Shown: positions 1 through 11,113, counted from the first letter of the stretch. The stretch: 64,000 nucleotides of DNA from Catenaria anguillulae PL171 (GCA_002102555.1 MCFL01000033.1:124001-188000); one strand, 5' to 3'. Notes: generated by a model from the sequence alone, not told the origin. Numbers and translations are program-made.

Positions 1-229
1 CTGTAGTTAAGACACAGGGCAGTGCAGGGGTCCGGTCGATGAATTGCTTTATGCCACGAAGGCTTCTGCCGCGGCGCCATCGCGCCGTGGGGCGCCTCGC
101 TGGTCAGTGGCAAATGCTACGTTGCTCATTTTGCACTCCAGCAACTGGTTGCCTTGTCTGGACGCGAGACACGTGCTGACGGATGCACACTGGTCGATCA
201 CGACCACGGCCGCGAGACATCGACCAGAG

Positions 230-249
230 CACACACACACACACACACT
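230..249. repeat. (CA)n microsatellite upstream of the SAHH gene
   Basis: About ten CA dinucleotides in a row lie roughly 140 bases before the adenosylhomocysteinase start codon. It is a simple-sequence tract with no visible coding role. Confidence 0.9.
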
Positions 250-270
250 CCCCAACCTCACAACCTGCAG

Positions 271-279
271 GTACAAATA
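271..279 (+). promoter_or_regulatory. TATA-like element GTACAAATA upstream of SAHH
   Basis: GTACAAATA sits 118 bases before the start codon of the adenosylhomocysteinase gene. The same nine bases occur before the repeat-protein gene (10175), and related AAATACC-containing TATA boxes occur before other genes in the window. The role is inferred from position and similarity only. Confidence 0.4.
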
Positions 280-388
280 GCCGCACGACCCCCCTGCCTG
301 TCCCATCTCTTTCCGCTTCTTTACAGTTGCCTTGCCCTTTCACGCTACGCATACTCGTTCTCCTTTATCCTCCTCCAATCCTGTCAAC

Positions 389-1921
389 ATGGTCGCTCAC
401 AAGTACAAGGTTGGTGCGTATCGTGCCCGCTCCCACTTGTTGCGTGCCTTCCGGGCCGGCTCGCGAGCCCATGCCCGCGCACGCCCTCCGTCCAAGCACC
501 ACCGTGAACTTACCCCCGCGCTGCCTTCTTGTCGTGGTCGTGCGTATGTAGCCGACATCACTCTTGCCGACTTTGGTCGCAAGGAGATTGAGCTCGCCGA
601 GAACGAAATGCCCGGCCTCATGCAGCTCCGTGCCAAGTACGGCCCCTCGCAGCCCCTCAAGGGCGCCCGCATTGCCGGCTGCTTGCACATGACGATCCAG
701 ACGGCCGTGTTGATCGAGACGCTCACTGCCCTCGGCGCCGAGGTGACGTGGTCTTCGTGCAACATCTTCTCGACCCAAGATCACGCCGCCGCGGCCATTG
801 CCAAGTCGGGCGTGCCCGTGTTTGCCTGGAAGGGTGAGACGGACGAGGAGTACATCTGGTGCATTGAGCAGCAGTTGTCGGCCTTCAAGGACGGCAAGCA
901 CCTCAACATGATCTTGGACGATGGCGGTGATTTGACCACCCTTGTTCACGACAAGTTCCCCCACATGCTCGACGGTTCGTGTTGGTCTGTTTGTCTTTTT
1001 TTTTGGCCACCAACCAAGGCTGACGTGATCGAAAATCACGCAATCAATTCCAAACACACAACAGGTTGCAAGGGTGTCTCTGAGGAGACCACCACCGGTG
1101 TCCACCACTTGTACAAGATGGTCAAGGAAGGCAAGCTCCGCGTGCCCGCTATCAACGTCAACGACTCGGTCACCAAGTCCAAGTTCGACAACTTGTACGG
1201 CTGCCGCGAGTCGCTCATTGACGGCATCAAGCGCGCTACCGATGTCATGATTGCCGGTAAGGTCTCTGTTGTTGCCGGTTACGGTGACGTCGGCAAGGGT
1301 TGTGCTGCCGCCCTCAAGGGCATGGGCTCGCGTGTCATTGTGACCGAAGTGGACCCCATCAACGCTCTGCAGGCCGCCATGGAGGGTTACGAAGTGACCA
1401 CCATGGAGGAGGCGTGCCGCGAGGGCAACATCTTTGTGACCACCACCGGTTGCCGTGACATCATCACTGGCGAGCACTTCATCCACATGAAGGACGACTC
1501 GATCGTGTGCAACATTGGTCATTTCGACATTGAGCTCGACGTTGCCTGGCTCAAGGCCAACGCAAAGTCGCACTCCAACATCAAGCCCCAGGTCGACCGG
1601 TACTTGCTCGCCAACGGCCGCCACATCATCTTGCTCGCCGAGGGTCGTCTTGTCAACCTGGGCTGTGCCACTGGCCACCCTTCGTTTGTCATGTCCAACT
1701 CGTTCTCCAACCAGGTCCTTGCCCAGATTGCCCTGTGGAACGCCAAGCCCAACGAGTTCCCGATTGGCGTCCACATGTTGCCCAAGAAGCTCGACGAGGA
1801 GGTTGCCCGCGCGCACTTGTCCAAGCTCGACGTCAAGCTCACCACCTTGTCGACCAAGCAGGTCGAGTACCTTGGTGTCCCCGCCGACGGCCCTTACAAG
1901 CCCGACCACTACCGTTACTGA
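389..1921 (+). CDS. SAH1: Adenosylhomocysteinase (S-adenosyl-L-homocysteine hydrolase)
   Basis: This is the cytosolic NAD-dependent enzyme that splits S-adenosylhomocysteine into adenosine and homocysteine, keeping methyltransferases free of product inhibition. Three exons are supported: 389-413, 552-974 and 1065-1921. They are joined by GT-AG introns with GTGCGT and GTTCGT donors and give 434 residues, the usual family length of about 430. Visible family blocks include [48 protein letters not shown], the NAD-binding glycine motif GYGDVGKG and the C-terminal KPDHYRY. The ATG at 389 was chosen because only this short first exon joins the conserved KVADI start in frame. The first exon encodes just eight residues plus one base. 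The gene has no frame breaks. It is followed at 2239 by the 3' end of a gene on the opposite strand. Confidence 0.97.
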   Translation: MVAHKYKVGAYRARSHLLRAFRAGSRAHARARPPSKHHRELTPALPSCRGRAYVADITLADFGRKEIELAENEMPGLMQLRAKYGPSQPLKGARIAGCLHMTIQTAVLIETLTALGAEVTWSSCNIFSTQDHAAAAIAKSGVPVFAWKGETDEEYIWCIEQQLSAFKDGKHLNMILDDGGDLTTLVHDKFPHMLDGSCWSVCLFFWPPTKADVIENHAINSKHTTGCKGVSEETTTGVHHLYKMVKEGKLRVPAINVNDSVTKSKFDNLYGCRESLIDGIKRATDVMIAGKVSVVAGYGDVGKGCAAALKGMGSRVIVTEVDPINALQAAMEGYEVTTMEEACREGNIFVTTTGCRDIITGEHFIHMKDDSIVCNIGHFDIELDVAWLKANAKSHSNIKPQVDRYLLANGRHIILLAEGRLVNLGCATGHPSFVMSNSFSNQVLAQIALWNAKPNEFPIGVHMLPKKLDEEVARAHLSKLDVKLTTLSTKQVEYLGVPADGPYKPDHYRY

Positions 1922-2238
1922 GCGTGTTTGCTCGTTGTTGTTGGTCGTGTTGTTTCCGTGTCCTAGTCTAAGGGTTTGATATCTTGGTGTGATCCATTGC
2001 TGTTGTCCCTTATTGTTGTTAAGTTGCTTGCCCGTAATGTGTAAATCAATTTTCTGCCTCCTTGTCTTGTATGTCAACGAGATGATGATGAACTTGCCAG
2101 CGCCGATTTGCCTGGGCCGATGGGGCATACAGTAAAAAGAGAAAAATGTAATGTATACACACACTTGGATGGGGTAAGCAAGAAACATTCACACACAATA
2201 CTTGGCTCGATACAGTGAAGACTACGAGACACAAAACA
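1922..2238. other. Convergent intergenic region
   Basis: About 317 bases lie between the 3' ends of the adenosylhomocysteinase gene (plus strand) and the GDSL-like gene (minus strand). It is T-rich after the first stop, as expected for 3' UTR and polyadenylation sequence. No gene or structured element was recognised. Confidence 0.6.
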
Positions 2239-3410
2239 TCACTCTGGCCGCACCGCCTCGCTGCGCTTGCCTCCACTCCCACTTTCAGTCTCCTTTTCCT
2301 TGCCGTCATCTCCCGGCTTGGGCAAAGGCTCCATGTAAATCCCAAACACGCCGGCAACGGCCCTTGCCAAAATGCGATGGGCACGAGTCGAAAACCACGC
2401 ATCTCCCCAAAACACATGCGCGGCCGGCTCAGCACACATGCGCACCTCCTGACTGCGGATATCCGTCATGAGGCAAGGATCCTGGACCGTCAACCCCGGC
2501 GTCTTTGGCGTGCCGAAATTGTACGTATCGGGCGAATCCACGACCCAATGCAGCAGGGCATGCACGTCCACAAACTGAATCCTGGGCAACCGGGCGACCT
2601 CCCTCCCTACATTGGATTTTGCGAGCCGATCGTACATGATCCGGTTGGTGCGCAGCGCCAGCTCCTCGAACATGCGTGCCGCACTCGGCATGCGTTTCAG
2701 CAACGGCAACCTGTCCATTGGCGGCAGGCCCATAAGCACAATGTCGTACCCGTTGCGCATCACGCCTGCATTCTGCTTGGCCAGCATATCCAAGTGGCCC
2801 ACAGCCGTCATGAGATTGCCGACGATACGGTCGGGCGTGGCGTTCCCCGCGGCCGAGTCCCACAACAAGTCCCAGGTGCCTGCCCAAATGACAAACAAGG
2901 GGCGGACGAAATGTGATGCGTTGGCCGATGCTTCCAAGTGTAGCTTGAACATGGTGAGCTGCTGGTCGACGCCGGGCGTGGCCAAGTACCGCGCACGGTC
3001 CCTGCCCGTAGTGCCTGCGGGCGAGTACCCTTGGACGAGCGAGTCGTTGGATGTTGCGCCGCCATAGGCGAAATTGTGCACGGGAATGCCTTGAGGCAGG
3101 TCGGCGTGCAGGAACTTGGCAAGGTATTCGGGCCACATGAGCCCGTTCGAGTGCCGCCCATTGTCTGTGAGTGGTGCCGGCGGCGGGTATTGCCCGTTGG
3201 TCAGGCGGAACACATTGCCAGAGTCGGTGAATGAGTCGCCAAAGGTGACGAGCGAGGTGAAGTTGGCTGTGCGGATTGGGGCAGGCGGGGTCACGAGCTG
3301 GGCGTGTGATTGTGATGGGCCGCAGCCAGCAGAAACAGGGCTGCCACGGCCACGAGGACGGCGGGGCCAACGCTGGCCGCCGGAAGCAGGATGGAGGAAG
3401 AAGGCTTCAT
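2239..3410 (-). CDS. Secreted GDSL/SGNH-hydrolase-like protein, probable pseudoenzyme
   Basis: The main frame (2239 to about 3290) carries a GDSL-family fold: block I FGDSFTDSGN with the nucleophile Ser, then HNFAYGGATSND (oxyanion Gly). Block III reads IWAGTWDLLW instead of the usual GxND. Block V reads FWGDAWFSTRAH instead of DxxHPT. So the oxyanion Asn and the catalytic His are both Trp, which argues against normal esterase activity. The ATG at 3410 opens a convincing signal peptide (hydrophobic VGPAVLVAVAALFLLAAA) in a frame one base off the main frame. The two join in frame if the 28 bases GTGACC...GCACAG (about 3268-3295) are removed; otherwise a one-base indel is present. The protein would be about 380 residues and extracellular or secretory. 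Family membership is seen in the sequence; loss of catalysis is inferred. Confidence 0.72.
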
Positions 3411-3524
3411 TGCGTGAACGCACTGTTTTATGATAATGAAAGAGAACCAGCTGCTTGAGATACGCGGTGTGCTCTTTGAATGCCGCGGTGGCTTGAGTGG
3501 TGTCTCGCAGCAGCTTGCCCCGCA

Positions 3525-3552
3525 GCACGTCGCACGTCGCACGTCGCATGTC
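3525..3552. repeat. 7-bp tandem repeat GCACGTC x3 plus a degenerate fourth copy
   Basis: Three exact GCACGTC units and a fourth, GCATGTC, lie about 115 bases upstream of the GDSL-like start codon. Each contains the CACGT core recognised by many bHLH and bZIP factors. The array could be a small regulatory cluster or just a short tandem expansion. Confidence 0.6.
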
Positions 3553-3674
3553 TCCACAGCCACAGCCTCACTGCCTCAGTGCGAACATCAGATCATGGCT
3601 CAAGGCATTCAGTGCAAGAGCGCAAGGAAAGGTCTATTATAGTGTATTCGGTACAATTCCTACGTTACCGTGTG

Positions 3675-5008
3675 TCAATCACATGTCCCGCACCCCATAT
3701 TCTCTCCGTCGTCCTCTTCACCCTCCTCACTCCCCTCCTTGGATTCCATCGAGCCCGTTCCGCTTGCTCCAACGGGAATCCCTGGCACCACAACTACACC
3801 TGCCCGACCCATGGCCCACACACCAGGACAGACCCGCCGCGCGACATGCCTGAACGTTTCCTTGTACACGAGCTTGATGAGCGCCGCAAGCGATTCGCCA
3901 ACCTGCTCATTCCCCTTGGGCTCGTGGGAAACAAATGTCCAGGCCTGGACTTCGGCGCACCATTCGCTCAAGGCATCCTCCACTTGCTGGGCGCTCATGT
4001 GCATGGCAGAATAGTGCGGGACGGCGTGCATGAGCGGATGATGCGGCGGCGGGAAGAGCAGATTCGATTCTTGGTCGGCTTTGTCAAGCGAAACCTTGAT
4101 GGCGGTATCCAGGTTGGGCATTTGCGGCATCACAAATCCGCTCTCCACTTTGGCCACCATGGATTCCCACCGCCGCTTGGCCGCGGTATCGGCCCAATCC
4201 ACTTTGGCCACATCCAGAATCGACAAGGCACGCACTTGGGCCAACTGAGCGACCCGCAACCCCAACCCGCGGTCCTTGACCCACGCCGCGTTCGCAAACA
4301 GCTCGCGCACAACAATCCACACATGTACATCACTCGACTTGACCTCGACCGCAAGCCGCAGCTGCTCTGCAACCTCTTCCACCCCGACCCGCTCACCGGC
4401 CAGCTCACCCACGACCGGTCCACTCTGAAAATGCATGTGCACACTTCCCAGCAAGTACCGCGCATGCGGATCCAACGTACTGCCCACCTTGGCCAACTCG
4501 ACCCAATTCCTCACCATCATCCCCTCGTCCTTGAGCTGGTACGCACACATGAGCCCCGTTTGTGCCGGGTCCTTGCACGTTGTAATGCGCTGCCCTTTTT
4601 CACGAGCGGCGGCTTTGTGTGTCGAATCCACGCCGCACACACTCGCTCACACGTGTGGAACAGCTTGTGGAAGTACAAGTAGTCGATGGTTGCGCGAATC
4701 GATGTTGGGCCGAGCGGATTCGATAGCAGCTGCGTGTGGACAATGTGCCCGAGTGACGGCGGGCTTTGCGAGGCAAGAAAAGGCAACAGGAATGAATGGA
4801 GCGGCGAGGCAATTTGGGCCGTGTAGGCTGGTCGTGAGGCTAGCGTTTCCCGGTTGCCCGAGTCGGTGTCGCTGTCGGAATCCGAGTCGGAGGGCAAGGC
4901 GTCAAGAAAGTCGGCCAGGAAAGTGTCGGTCACCATGCCGTGGTCGGTTGGCCGGTACTCTGCGGGCGCAGCTTGTTGCTGGTCTTGTTCTTGCTGCTGG
5001 GCGGCCAT
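3675..5008 (-). CDS. Conserved-looking protein of unknown function, two coding segments
   Basis: I do not recognise this protein. Two long frames on the minus strand belong together. An upstream segment starts at ATG 5008 (MAAQQQEQDQQQ) and has an acidic Ser-Asp run, then a compact, probably helical stretch ending near 4610. A downstream segment runs from about 4575 to 3675 and ends in a Glu/Asp-rich tail and GCGTCD. The frames differ. They join in frame if 32 bases GTGAAA...GTGCAAG (about 4578-4609) are spliced out; a single-base indel would also explain it. The result is about 430 residues with a Gln-rich start, a mixed helical body and no signal peptide or membrane span. It lies about 260 bases upstream of the GDSL-like start and points the same way, so that gene's promoter is in between. 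Probably a real gene; function unknown. Confidence 0.5.
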
Positions 5009-5323
5009 TTTTTTTCTCAGCAAGTACTTGCAAATGCATGGAGGAACTTCAAAGAGAAAGGCCGTGTTTCTCACATTTGAGCGATAAATTCAAATAATCA
5101 CACGATCCTTGTTGCAAACTGAGCCGAGAAAGCCTCAGATATACTGAAATCGGTCGTCTGTTATTGAAAATTTGTCATATTTTGGCGAGAAGCAGTCCCA
5201 CAGCAGAGAAAGCGAGTGCAAGAGTGACCATCCATTCAGGAGAACCAACTGGCGGAACCCGAGCATACATTATTGGACAGAAACAACAAACACATCGGGC
5301 ACCCGAATCGGCATAGCACCAAT

Positions 5324-5852
5324 TTAGTGACCGGCATGACGACGCTGCTCAGCAATGATGGTCGAGAGCTCCTCAACCTTGGACTTAGCGCGACGGAGGG
5401 TACCGAGGCGCTTCTTGGCGAGCTTGCGGGCACGCTTATCCTTGGAGTTCTTGAGCAATTCCATAACACGCTTCTCGTAGGGGGCAAAGCCAGACACCTC
5501 ACGCACGAGCGAGCGGATGAACTTGACGCGGGTCGAGAGACGCTATGGATTCCAACATGCGCAGAGTGAGAAATGTTGCATCGGCACAGGAACTCAGCGT
5601 TTACAATGGGGGCCAGGGGTCTTGGGGTGCACGAATGGACGCAGTCATCTCGCAAGGGTAGCGATTGGCGTGTTCAGCCTGCGCTTCCGAAATCTGCGAT
5701 CAACCCTTCCAGTCCTCCCAACTGCATCCAACCGACCCACCTGACCCCAATATCTTCAAACACAAACGTCTACGTACGCCCTTGTTGGAGACCTCCTTCT
5801 GCTTGAGGACACGCTTGGTGGTGGGGTGGCCCTTGTTGAGTCCGACGTACAT
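5324..5852 (-). CDS. RPL36: 60S ribosomal protein eL36
   Basis: This is a component of the large ribosomal subunit. There are two coding exons on the minus strand: 5852-5778 ([18 protein letters not shown]) and 5542-5324. They are split by a 235-base intron with donor GTACGT and acceptor CATAG, giving 97 residues; the family is usually 100-105. The second exon carries the diagnostic [14 protein letters not shown] and [15 protein letters not shown], and the join gives [10 protein letters not shown], matching the family's GRLT-KF segment. A CTGCAG splice acceptor lies just before the ATG, so an intron in the 5' UTR or a tiny extra exon is likely, as is common in ribosomal protein genes. The intron was checked for C/D snoRNA boxes and nothing convincing was found. 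Confidence 0.95.
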
Positions 5853-7222
5853 GTTGAATGACTGCAGGAATTCAACAATTATGGATTAGGACAAGGTTTC
5901 CGGACGGAATAGGACGAAATTGGGAGGTTGCTCGACAGTGGAACGGCATGCAATGTGCGCGAGTCGGTCACACGGTCGTCCGGCCGTGGTGTTACTCGCC
6001 GGTGTAAAGAGTTGGGTATCGTCCGTACGCCTATCCGGATTGCCAGTGGTCTCGACTCTTCCCTGGGCGGGCGTGAACGATATCGGCCGTCCGGCATGTA
6101 AATTGATGCAACCGTAACGGGAAATGCTTGCAGGTCCATAGTTCCCCATGTTCAGGGAGAGATTCGAGAGCCCGACCGAGTCGACCGTGTGTGATTCCGT
6201 AAGTGCGCACGCCGTTCCATAGTTGTCGGATGCTGGGAGTGCCATTGGGATGTGCATTTTGCGTACATTGGTGGGGGTAGAGCCAAAAACAAGAAGTTTT
6301 CATAAGGCGTGCAGGAGGGAACCATGCTTGTGTGTGAAACGGGGTTCGTGCAATGGATGGACGAGGCGTCACGAGAATCGGCGGACTATGTTTGGGGATC
6401 GGCCGCCGACGCCACTTGAAAATGACCGAGTCACAGCACACTTCGAGCAGCGATCCTGTTTATTCCGTCTCTTGCTTCCGCATGTGACTCCTGGCAATAG
6501 CTTCCCTTTCAGAGGAAATTCACGTCTCTCGTAATGGTCCCGAATATTTCGAGAAGTCGATCCGTCACGTCGCGATGGGTTAACGTTGTCCAGCAATAAA
6601 CGCGTATGAAGGTCGAGGTGGTCGACAAATTGACGATGAGTCGGAAATAGGTTGAGGACGGACGGGGAACGGGTGAAATAGAACAAAAGGGGTCCGATAC
6701 AGAGATACACTTTGCAATGGAACAAAAGGAGGTGGGTACATCAACGTCGGCATCCTGGAACTTTTGTGTCGTTTCCAAAACCGGCAACCGCCCTTATTGA
6801 AGCTCGAGATTTTATGGACGAAACGGGACTGCATGCAGGATCGTGGGGCCAGGCAGATTAGTTTCGCTAAATCAACCCTCGAGGGCGTGAGCTCGCTCAA
6901 GATTCCATTACATGAACTTGTGATATGGGTCAGCGACTCCGTAGTAGATTGGGAATGTATGCCTCGTTCTGCTTTGAATGACCCCGAGCTTGAGTTGATT
7001 GCGACCAAGTTGATCGACTCTCTCAGCCTTTGCTCTCTCGATCACATTGACAATGCCACTTTCCAACAATGGCTTCCGTGGATCGTGACGACGTCGGCCG
7101 CAGAGAGTAAATGTATGTCGAGCATGAAATGCCGTGGATTCGCTCAGTCTCGACGGAAATAATCGTGAGCAAAAGGGCATATCTTGGAAACAGCAAAGTA
7201 GAATCAATTGTATGATTGGGCC
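5853..7222. other. Intergenic region, 1.4 kb, nothing identified
   Basis: This holds the eL36 upstream region and the 3' flank of the Mau2-like gene. Several short frames exist. The best, from an in-frame ATG at 6833 to 7162, has protein-like composition but no recognisable motif. Base composition is less GC-rich than in neighbouring genes, consistent with non-coding sequence. Confidence 0.5.
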
Positions 7223-9287
7223 TCAACCATGCCTTGCAACCACCCTCTGCAACACCTCGCGCCTCAACCCTTCCGCCATCTCCCTCTCCCGTTCCTCGAC
7301 TCCCTTCGCCCCCATCCCTCCACCAGCAGCAACACCACCAATCAACTGCATCACCGCGTGTCTTGATTCACTACATACCCTCCCAACCTCACCCGCTGCC
7401 CCACCCGCGCCCCACCCAACCTCCACCGCCTGACCCCACGCCTGCTCTGCCTCGCCCACCGCGTGACTTTGCGCATACACCCACCCAGCAAGTGCCAAGA
7501 GCATACATTGGACCGAAGCCCGGGAGACCCGTGTCTTGTCCATGGCGCCCAGCAGGGCTTGCTTGCGCGCAACGAGCTCGCGCGTGGTGACGACCTTGAG
7601 CATGTGCGTGTGAGTGAGGAGTGGGGCCGTGGGTCGTGGGCGACGGCGAGTGAGGAGGGAGGTGACAGCAGCAGCGGTCGCGTCGTCGACTGGGGAGTCA
7701 GGGGTGGACACGACGAGTTGTGAGAGGGCAAGTGTGGCGGCTGCGGCTGCGGGCGTGGATGGGTATGTGGTGAGGATGTGGTTGTAGTGAGTAAGGGCAC
7801 GTGGGTGGTCGTGAAGCGCATGAAAGAGGGAGCCCAGGGTCAAGTGAAGTGAAGGGAGTGGTGGAGGGGTTGGTAGTGTCGCAACCAGGTCAAGGAGCTA
7901 TGCAAAACCGTGAGAACAGGTCAGCCTTGAGGAGTTTTAGTGAGAATTCGAAAAAAAATGCACGCGTAAACATTACCTCGACGACGAGCGGAAAGTTACC
8001 CAACCCAATCCCGAGATCGATTATGTACAAGAGCAGCATGCCCTGCAACTCGGGCAGCCTCGAGCTTGCCGCACCTGCACAAATGACACAGGCACGAGTC
8101 AGTTCTGCTGCTACCCAATCACCGTTTGATGCAAGTGGACGTACTCTGCACCAGCAACCCATATGCATGCTGCGCCGCCTCCATGCCGCCTCCCACTCCC
8201 AACCGCGCCCTTTGCCACCGCGACTATCAGTATGCCAGCACATTCATGTCTGCCGCTCCGACCGATTCGAGAACCACCACACTGCTGCGTACAGGCTCGT
8301 TTGGCGGACGGCGCGGTGCATTCGGCACATCGGCAAGCACGACGTGCACAGTGCCCGTGTTGGGATCCACGGTCCATGCATGCCCTTGCTGCGGATCGGC
8401 TGGTGGTGTTGCCAAGTAGGCTTGAGCTGCCGCCAAAGCGTCGGCGTGATTGTCAGTTGCGAGTGCGAGCAAGGACTTGAGCAGTGCAGCCAACCGAACA
8501 ATCGGTGGCGGCATGGGCGCCTGCGCCGCTGCACACGCCGAATGCACAGAGTCGTAGTATGCCAGCAATGTCGGGCAGCGTCCACGTCTGGATCCGCCTC
8601 CGAGTCGCCCACCCTGCCACTTGCTACTATGGCCGCCGACGGGTCCGTCAACGCGCGCAGTGCGAGCATCACGGTTGCGTGTGCTGTGAGCACGGGTACT
8701 GTGGGTGCCATCGCGGATGCAATCTTGGCGAGCACCGTCGTGCGCCAGAAATCGGTTGCTTTGGGCCACGGCAAGTGTGCCAATAGGGCGAGCGCGAGCG
8801 AGTATGCGGCTGCTGTGGATCCGAGCGCAATGGCTTCGTCGAGTGCGGCTTGTAGTATGGGAATTGCGGATTGCGGCCGTGGTGGGGGAAGCGAAAGCAG
8901 GAAACGCGCGTGGGTCAGGGCAACGAGCGGGCGGAGTGGGTGCAGAATGGGGAGGCGGGCAGAGAGGAGCGAGGCCTTGGCGAGTGCGTCTTGCGCGTGG
9001 GATTCGGCGGTGGACGTGTCGTTGTGATGCGCAACGAATTCAACGTGCACTCGGACGACTCGCAGCCGGTTGGTCACCATTTCAGGTACTTGCCCAGCTG
9101 GGGCCGACTCCGAGAGGTGCTTGAACTGGCGCGTCGAGGCAGGCGAGCGCGAGGGCAATCAGCCGCTCGGGCAAAAGTGACTCGCTGCCACTACTCGTCT
9201 CGTTGAGAGTGTTGAAGTGCGAGACAGAGCGTAATGGCGGGCCAACTGGACATAGTGATCCGCCAGGGCAGACAGCGAAGCCGCCAT
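7223..9287 (-). CDS. TPR-rich protein, possible cohesin-loading factor Mau2/Scc4
   Basis: The chain of minus-strand segments starts at ATG 9287 (MAASLSALADHYVQLARHY). It continues through an Ala/Leu-rich helical-repeat body (about 9130-8640), a middle segment (about 8620-8230) and a segment ending GNFPLVVE near 7975. After a clear GT-AG intron (donor GTAATGTTT, acceptor TTGCATAG at about 7902) comes a last exon with a TPR-like LGSLFHALHDHPRALTHY. The layout and the N-terminal pattern of short helical repeats resemble the Mau2/Scc4 family, which with Scc2 loads cohesin on chromosomes. The family call is an inference without a diagnostic motif. At least two internal frame changes lack ordinary introns: near 9215 (a 32-base GT...AG gap fits) and near 8615 (a 23-base gap fits). 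These are either ultra-short introns or indels. The C-terminus is Gly/Glu-rich. Confidence 0.42.
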
Positions 9288-10319
9288 GTCGAATGGTCCG
9301 GTTGGATTGGAATGATGAGTCTGATGAGAGTACATGGCGTCCAGAGTGTGTTGCTGCGAGTCCTTTTTGACTTGAATATCATGAATATTTACCATGGAAT
9401 CAATGGACAATACATAGCTCAATTTGACTGTTGATTAATTCTCAGAGCAGGTCGCCGATCCTCCATCCTGATATGTATGTGTGTTCCGTACTCTGACACT
9501 GGGTCACTTCACCTCTGGTCTGTATCGCATACAGTGGGCCGAGCCGAGCCGAGCCCAGTCGGAGTCTCAGAGGACCGCGAGTTCTGGGCCATCCAGAGTA
9601 GCTCAAGTGACTGTATGTAGGAATGGGACCCGCTGCCGCGTCTTTCCCGCTGACATGGATCAAATGTATATACCGTAGAACCAGGTCGCCAACATAAAAG
9701 CTCGAGCCTTGACTCTACTTTGGGCCGTTGAGCATGTGCAAACCGGTCGCATTCCCCATTCGTAACATTTACCTCAGGCCTCATATGCGTGCAATTGGAG
9801 GCAAATTGGATCATGTGGAATGTGGATTCAACCAACTGGATTTGATGATTCGACGCGTTGTATTTCCTCACGGGAGGGGACTTGAGCTCTCAATGGCAAG
9901 TTGACTCGGTAGGTATCCACTGTTGCTGCGCTTGCTGTGGATCATATATAGCCCAAGAGTGGAGATAGCCGATACTCCTCATCAGATCCATCAGGCAGGA
10001 ATTTGTGCCTGGAGCAGAAAGTGGACGTCGTTGGATGGTTGTCAACGCGTCTCACAGACGAGTTGGAGCTTCCACACTGGCCAAGATTGGAGACAAGCTC
10101 CAGCACAAACTTGAGCCAGCGCTCATCCACTTTACTCTTGTGTGTCACAGGCTCTCCTAGTGAGAGGCCCGAGGGTACAAATACCGAGCCGGTCCCCGCC
10201 CACTTCCCTCACCCTTTTCGTCGGTTCTTCATCCAAGCAACTCACCCGCTTGCCTCACGCCTCAGTCTTGCTCTTGACGCGTCCTTTGCACATTCACACA
10301 CACTCTCAAGTCACCCATC
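9288..10319. other. Intergenic region upstream of the YKDDYYG-repeat gene
   Basis: About 1 kb lies between divergent genes. No coding potential was recognised. The only notable element is the TATA-like GTACAAATACC at 10175-10185, listed separately. CT-rich sequence follows it up to the start codon, as in many fungal promoters. Confidence 0.5.
10175..10185 (+). promoter_or_regulatory. TATA-like element GTACAAATACC
   Basis: It lies 135-145 bases before the ATG at 10320 and is followed by a pyrimidine-rich leader. It shares GTACAAATA with the SAHH upstream region and AAATACC with the boxes at 23248 and 34471. Confidence 0.45.
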
Positions 10320-11113
10320 ATGTCGTACTACTCTGGTTCCCACACGTCCGAGTACAAGGAGGATTACTACGGTCACGAGGACAAGGACGAGTACAAGGAG
10401 GATTACTACGGTGATTCCAAGGACGACTACTATGGCGAGTCCAAAGACTCGTACAAGGACGACTACTATGGTAGCGACTCGCACGAATACAAGGAGACTA
10501 CTACGGCGGCAGCTCGGACGAGTACAAGGACGATTACTACGGTCACGAGGACAAGGAATACAAGGACGACTACTACGGCGATTCCAAGGACGACTACAAG
10601 GACGACTACTACGGTCACGAGGACAAGGAGTACAAGGACGATTACTATGGCAACGACTCGCACGAGTACAAGGAGGACTACTACGGTGACTCCAAGGACT
10701 CGTACAAGGACGACTACTACGGCGAATCCAAGGACGATTACAAGGACGATTACTACGGCGAATCCAAGGAAGACTACAAGGAGGACTACTATGGTGAGTC
10801 CAAGGACTCTTACAAGGACGACTACTACGGTAACGACTCCAAGGACGAGTACAAGGACGACTACTACGGTGAATCCAAGGACGATTACAAGGACGACTAC
10901 TACGGCGGCAGCTCGGACGAGTACAAGGACGACTACTACGGTGACTCCAAGGAATCGTACAACGAGGACTACTACGGTAACGACTCGCACGAGTACAAGG
11001 ATGACTACTACGGTAACGACTCGCACGAGTACAAGGACGATTACTACGGCGACGAGTCGCACCAAGAGTACTCGGACAGCTACTATGGCGGCGATTCTGG
11101 TTGCCACCACTAA
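10320..11113 (+). CDS. Tyr/Asp/Lys-rich repeat protein (about 21 YKDDYYG-like units) with one frame break
   Basis: From ATG 10320 the protein is almost entirely short units with consensus (D/H/S)(E/D/S)YK(D/E)DYYG, spaced by DSK, ESK, NDS or GHEDK linkers, and ends in GCHH and TAA at 11111. About 21 units are visible. The first five and the last sixteen are in different frames. At about 10496 the sequence reads AAGGAGACTAC where every other unit requires AAGGAGGACTAC, so exactly one G is missing. With that base the product is about 264 residues; as written, translation leaves the repeat after about 60. Because the second frame stays open to a clean stop, a very recent mutation or an assembly error is likelier than old decay. 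There is no signal peptide. Tyr-rich repeats can cross-link or form adhesive or structural material, but no function can be assigned. I know of no matching family. Confidence 0.75.

Noticed and set aside
365-2188. 607-codon minus-strand frame opposite the adenosylhomocysteinase gene
   Set aside because: It mirrors a highly conserved gene with strong codon bias; its Val/Leu/His/Asp-rich content is typical of an antisense shadow.
3480-4682. 400-codon plus-strand frame
   Set aside because: It overlaps the unrecognised minus-strand gene; its His/Arg/Pro-rich sequence lacks any domain and looks like an antisense shadow.
5543-5777. Possible C/D-box snoRNA in the eL36 intron
   Set aside because: An AGATGACTG and a CTGA are present, but spacing and terminal stem are not convincing.
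6833-7162. 109-codon plus-strand frame with protein-like composition
   Set aside because: It has no recognisable motif, no paralogue and lies in a lower-GC intergenic region; kept only as part of the intergenic description.
9440-10160. tRNA or other RNA gene in the intergenic region
   Set aside because: I looked for TPsiC-loop-like GTTCRA motifs with flanking stems and an acceptor stem; none fit.
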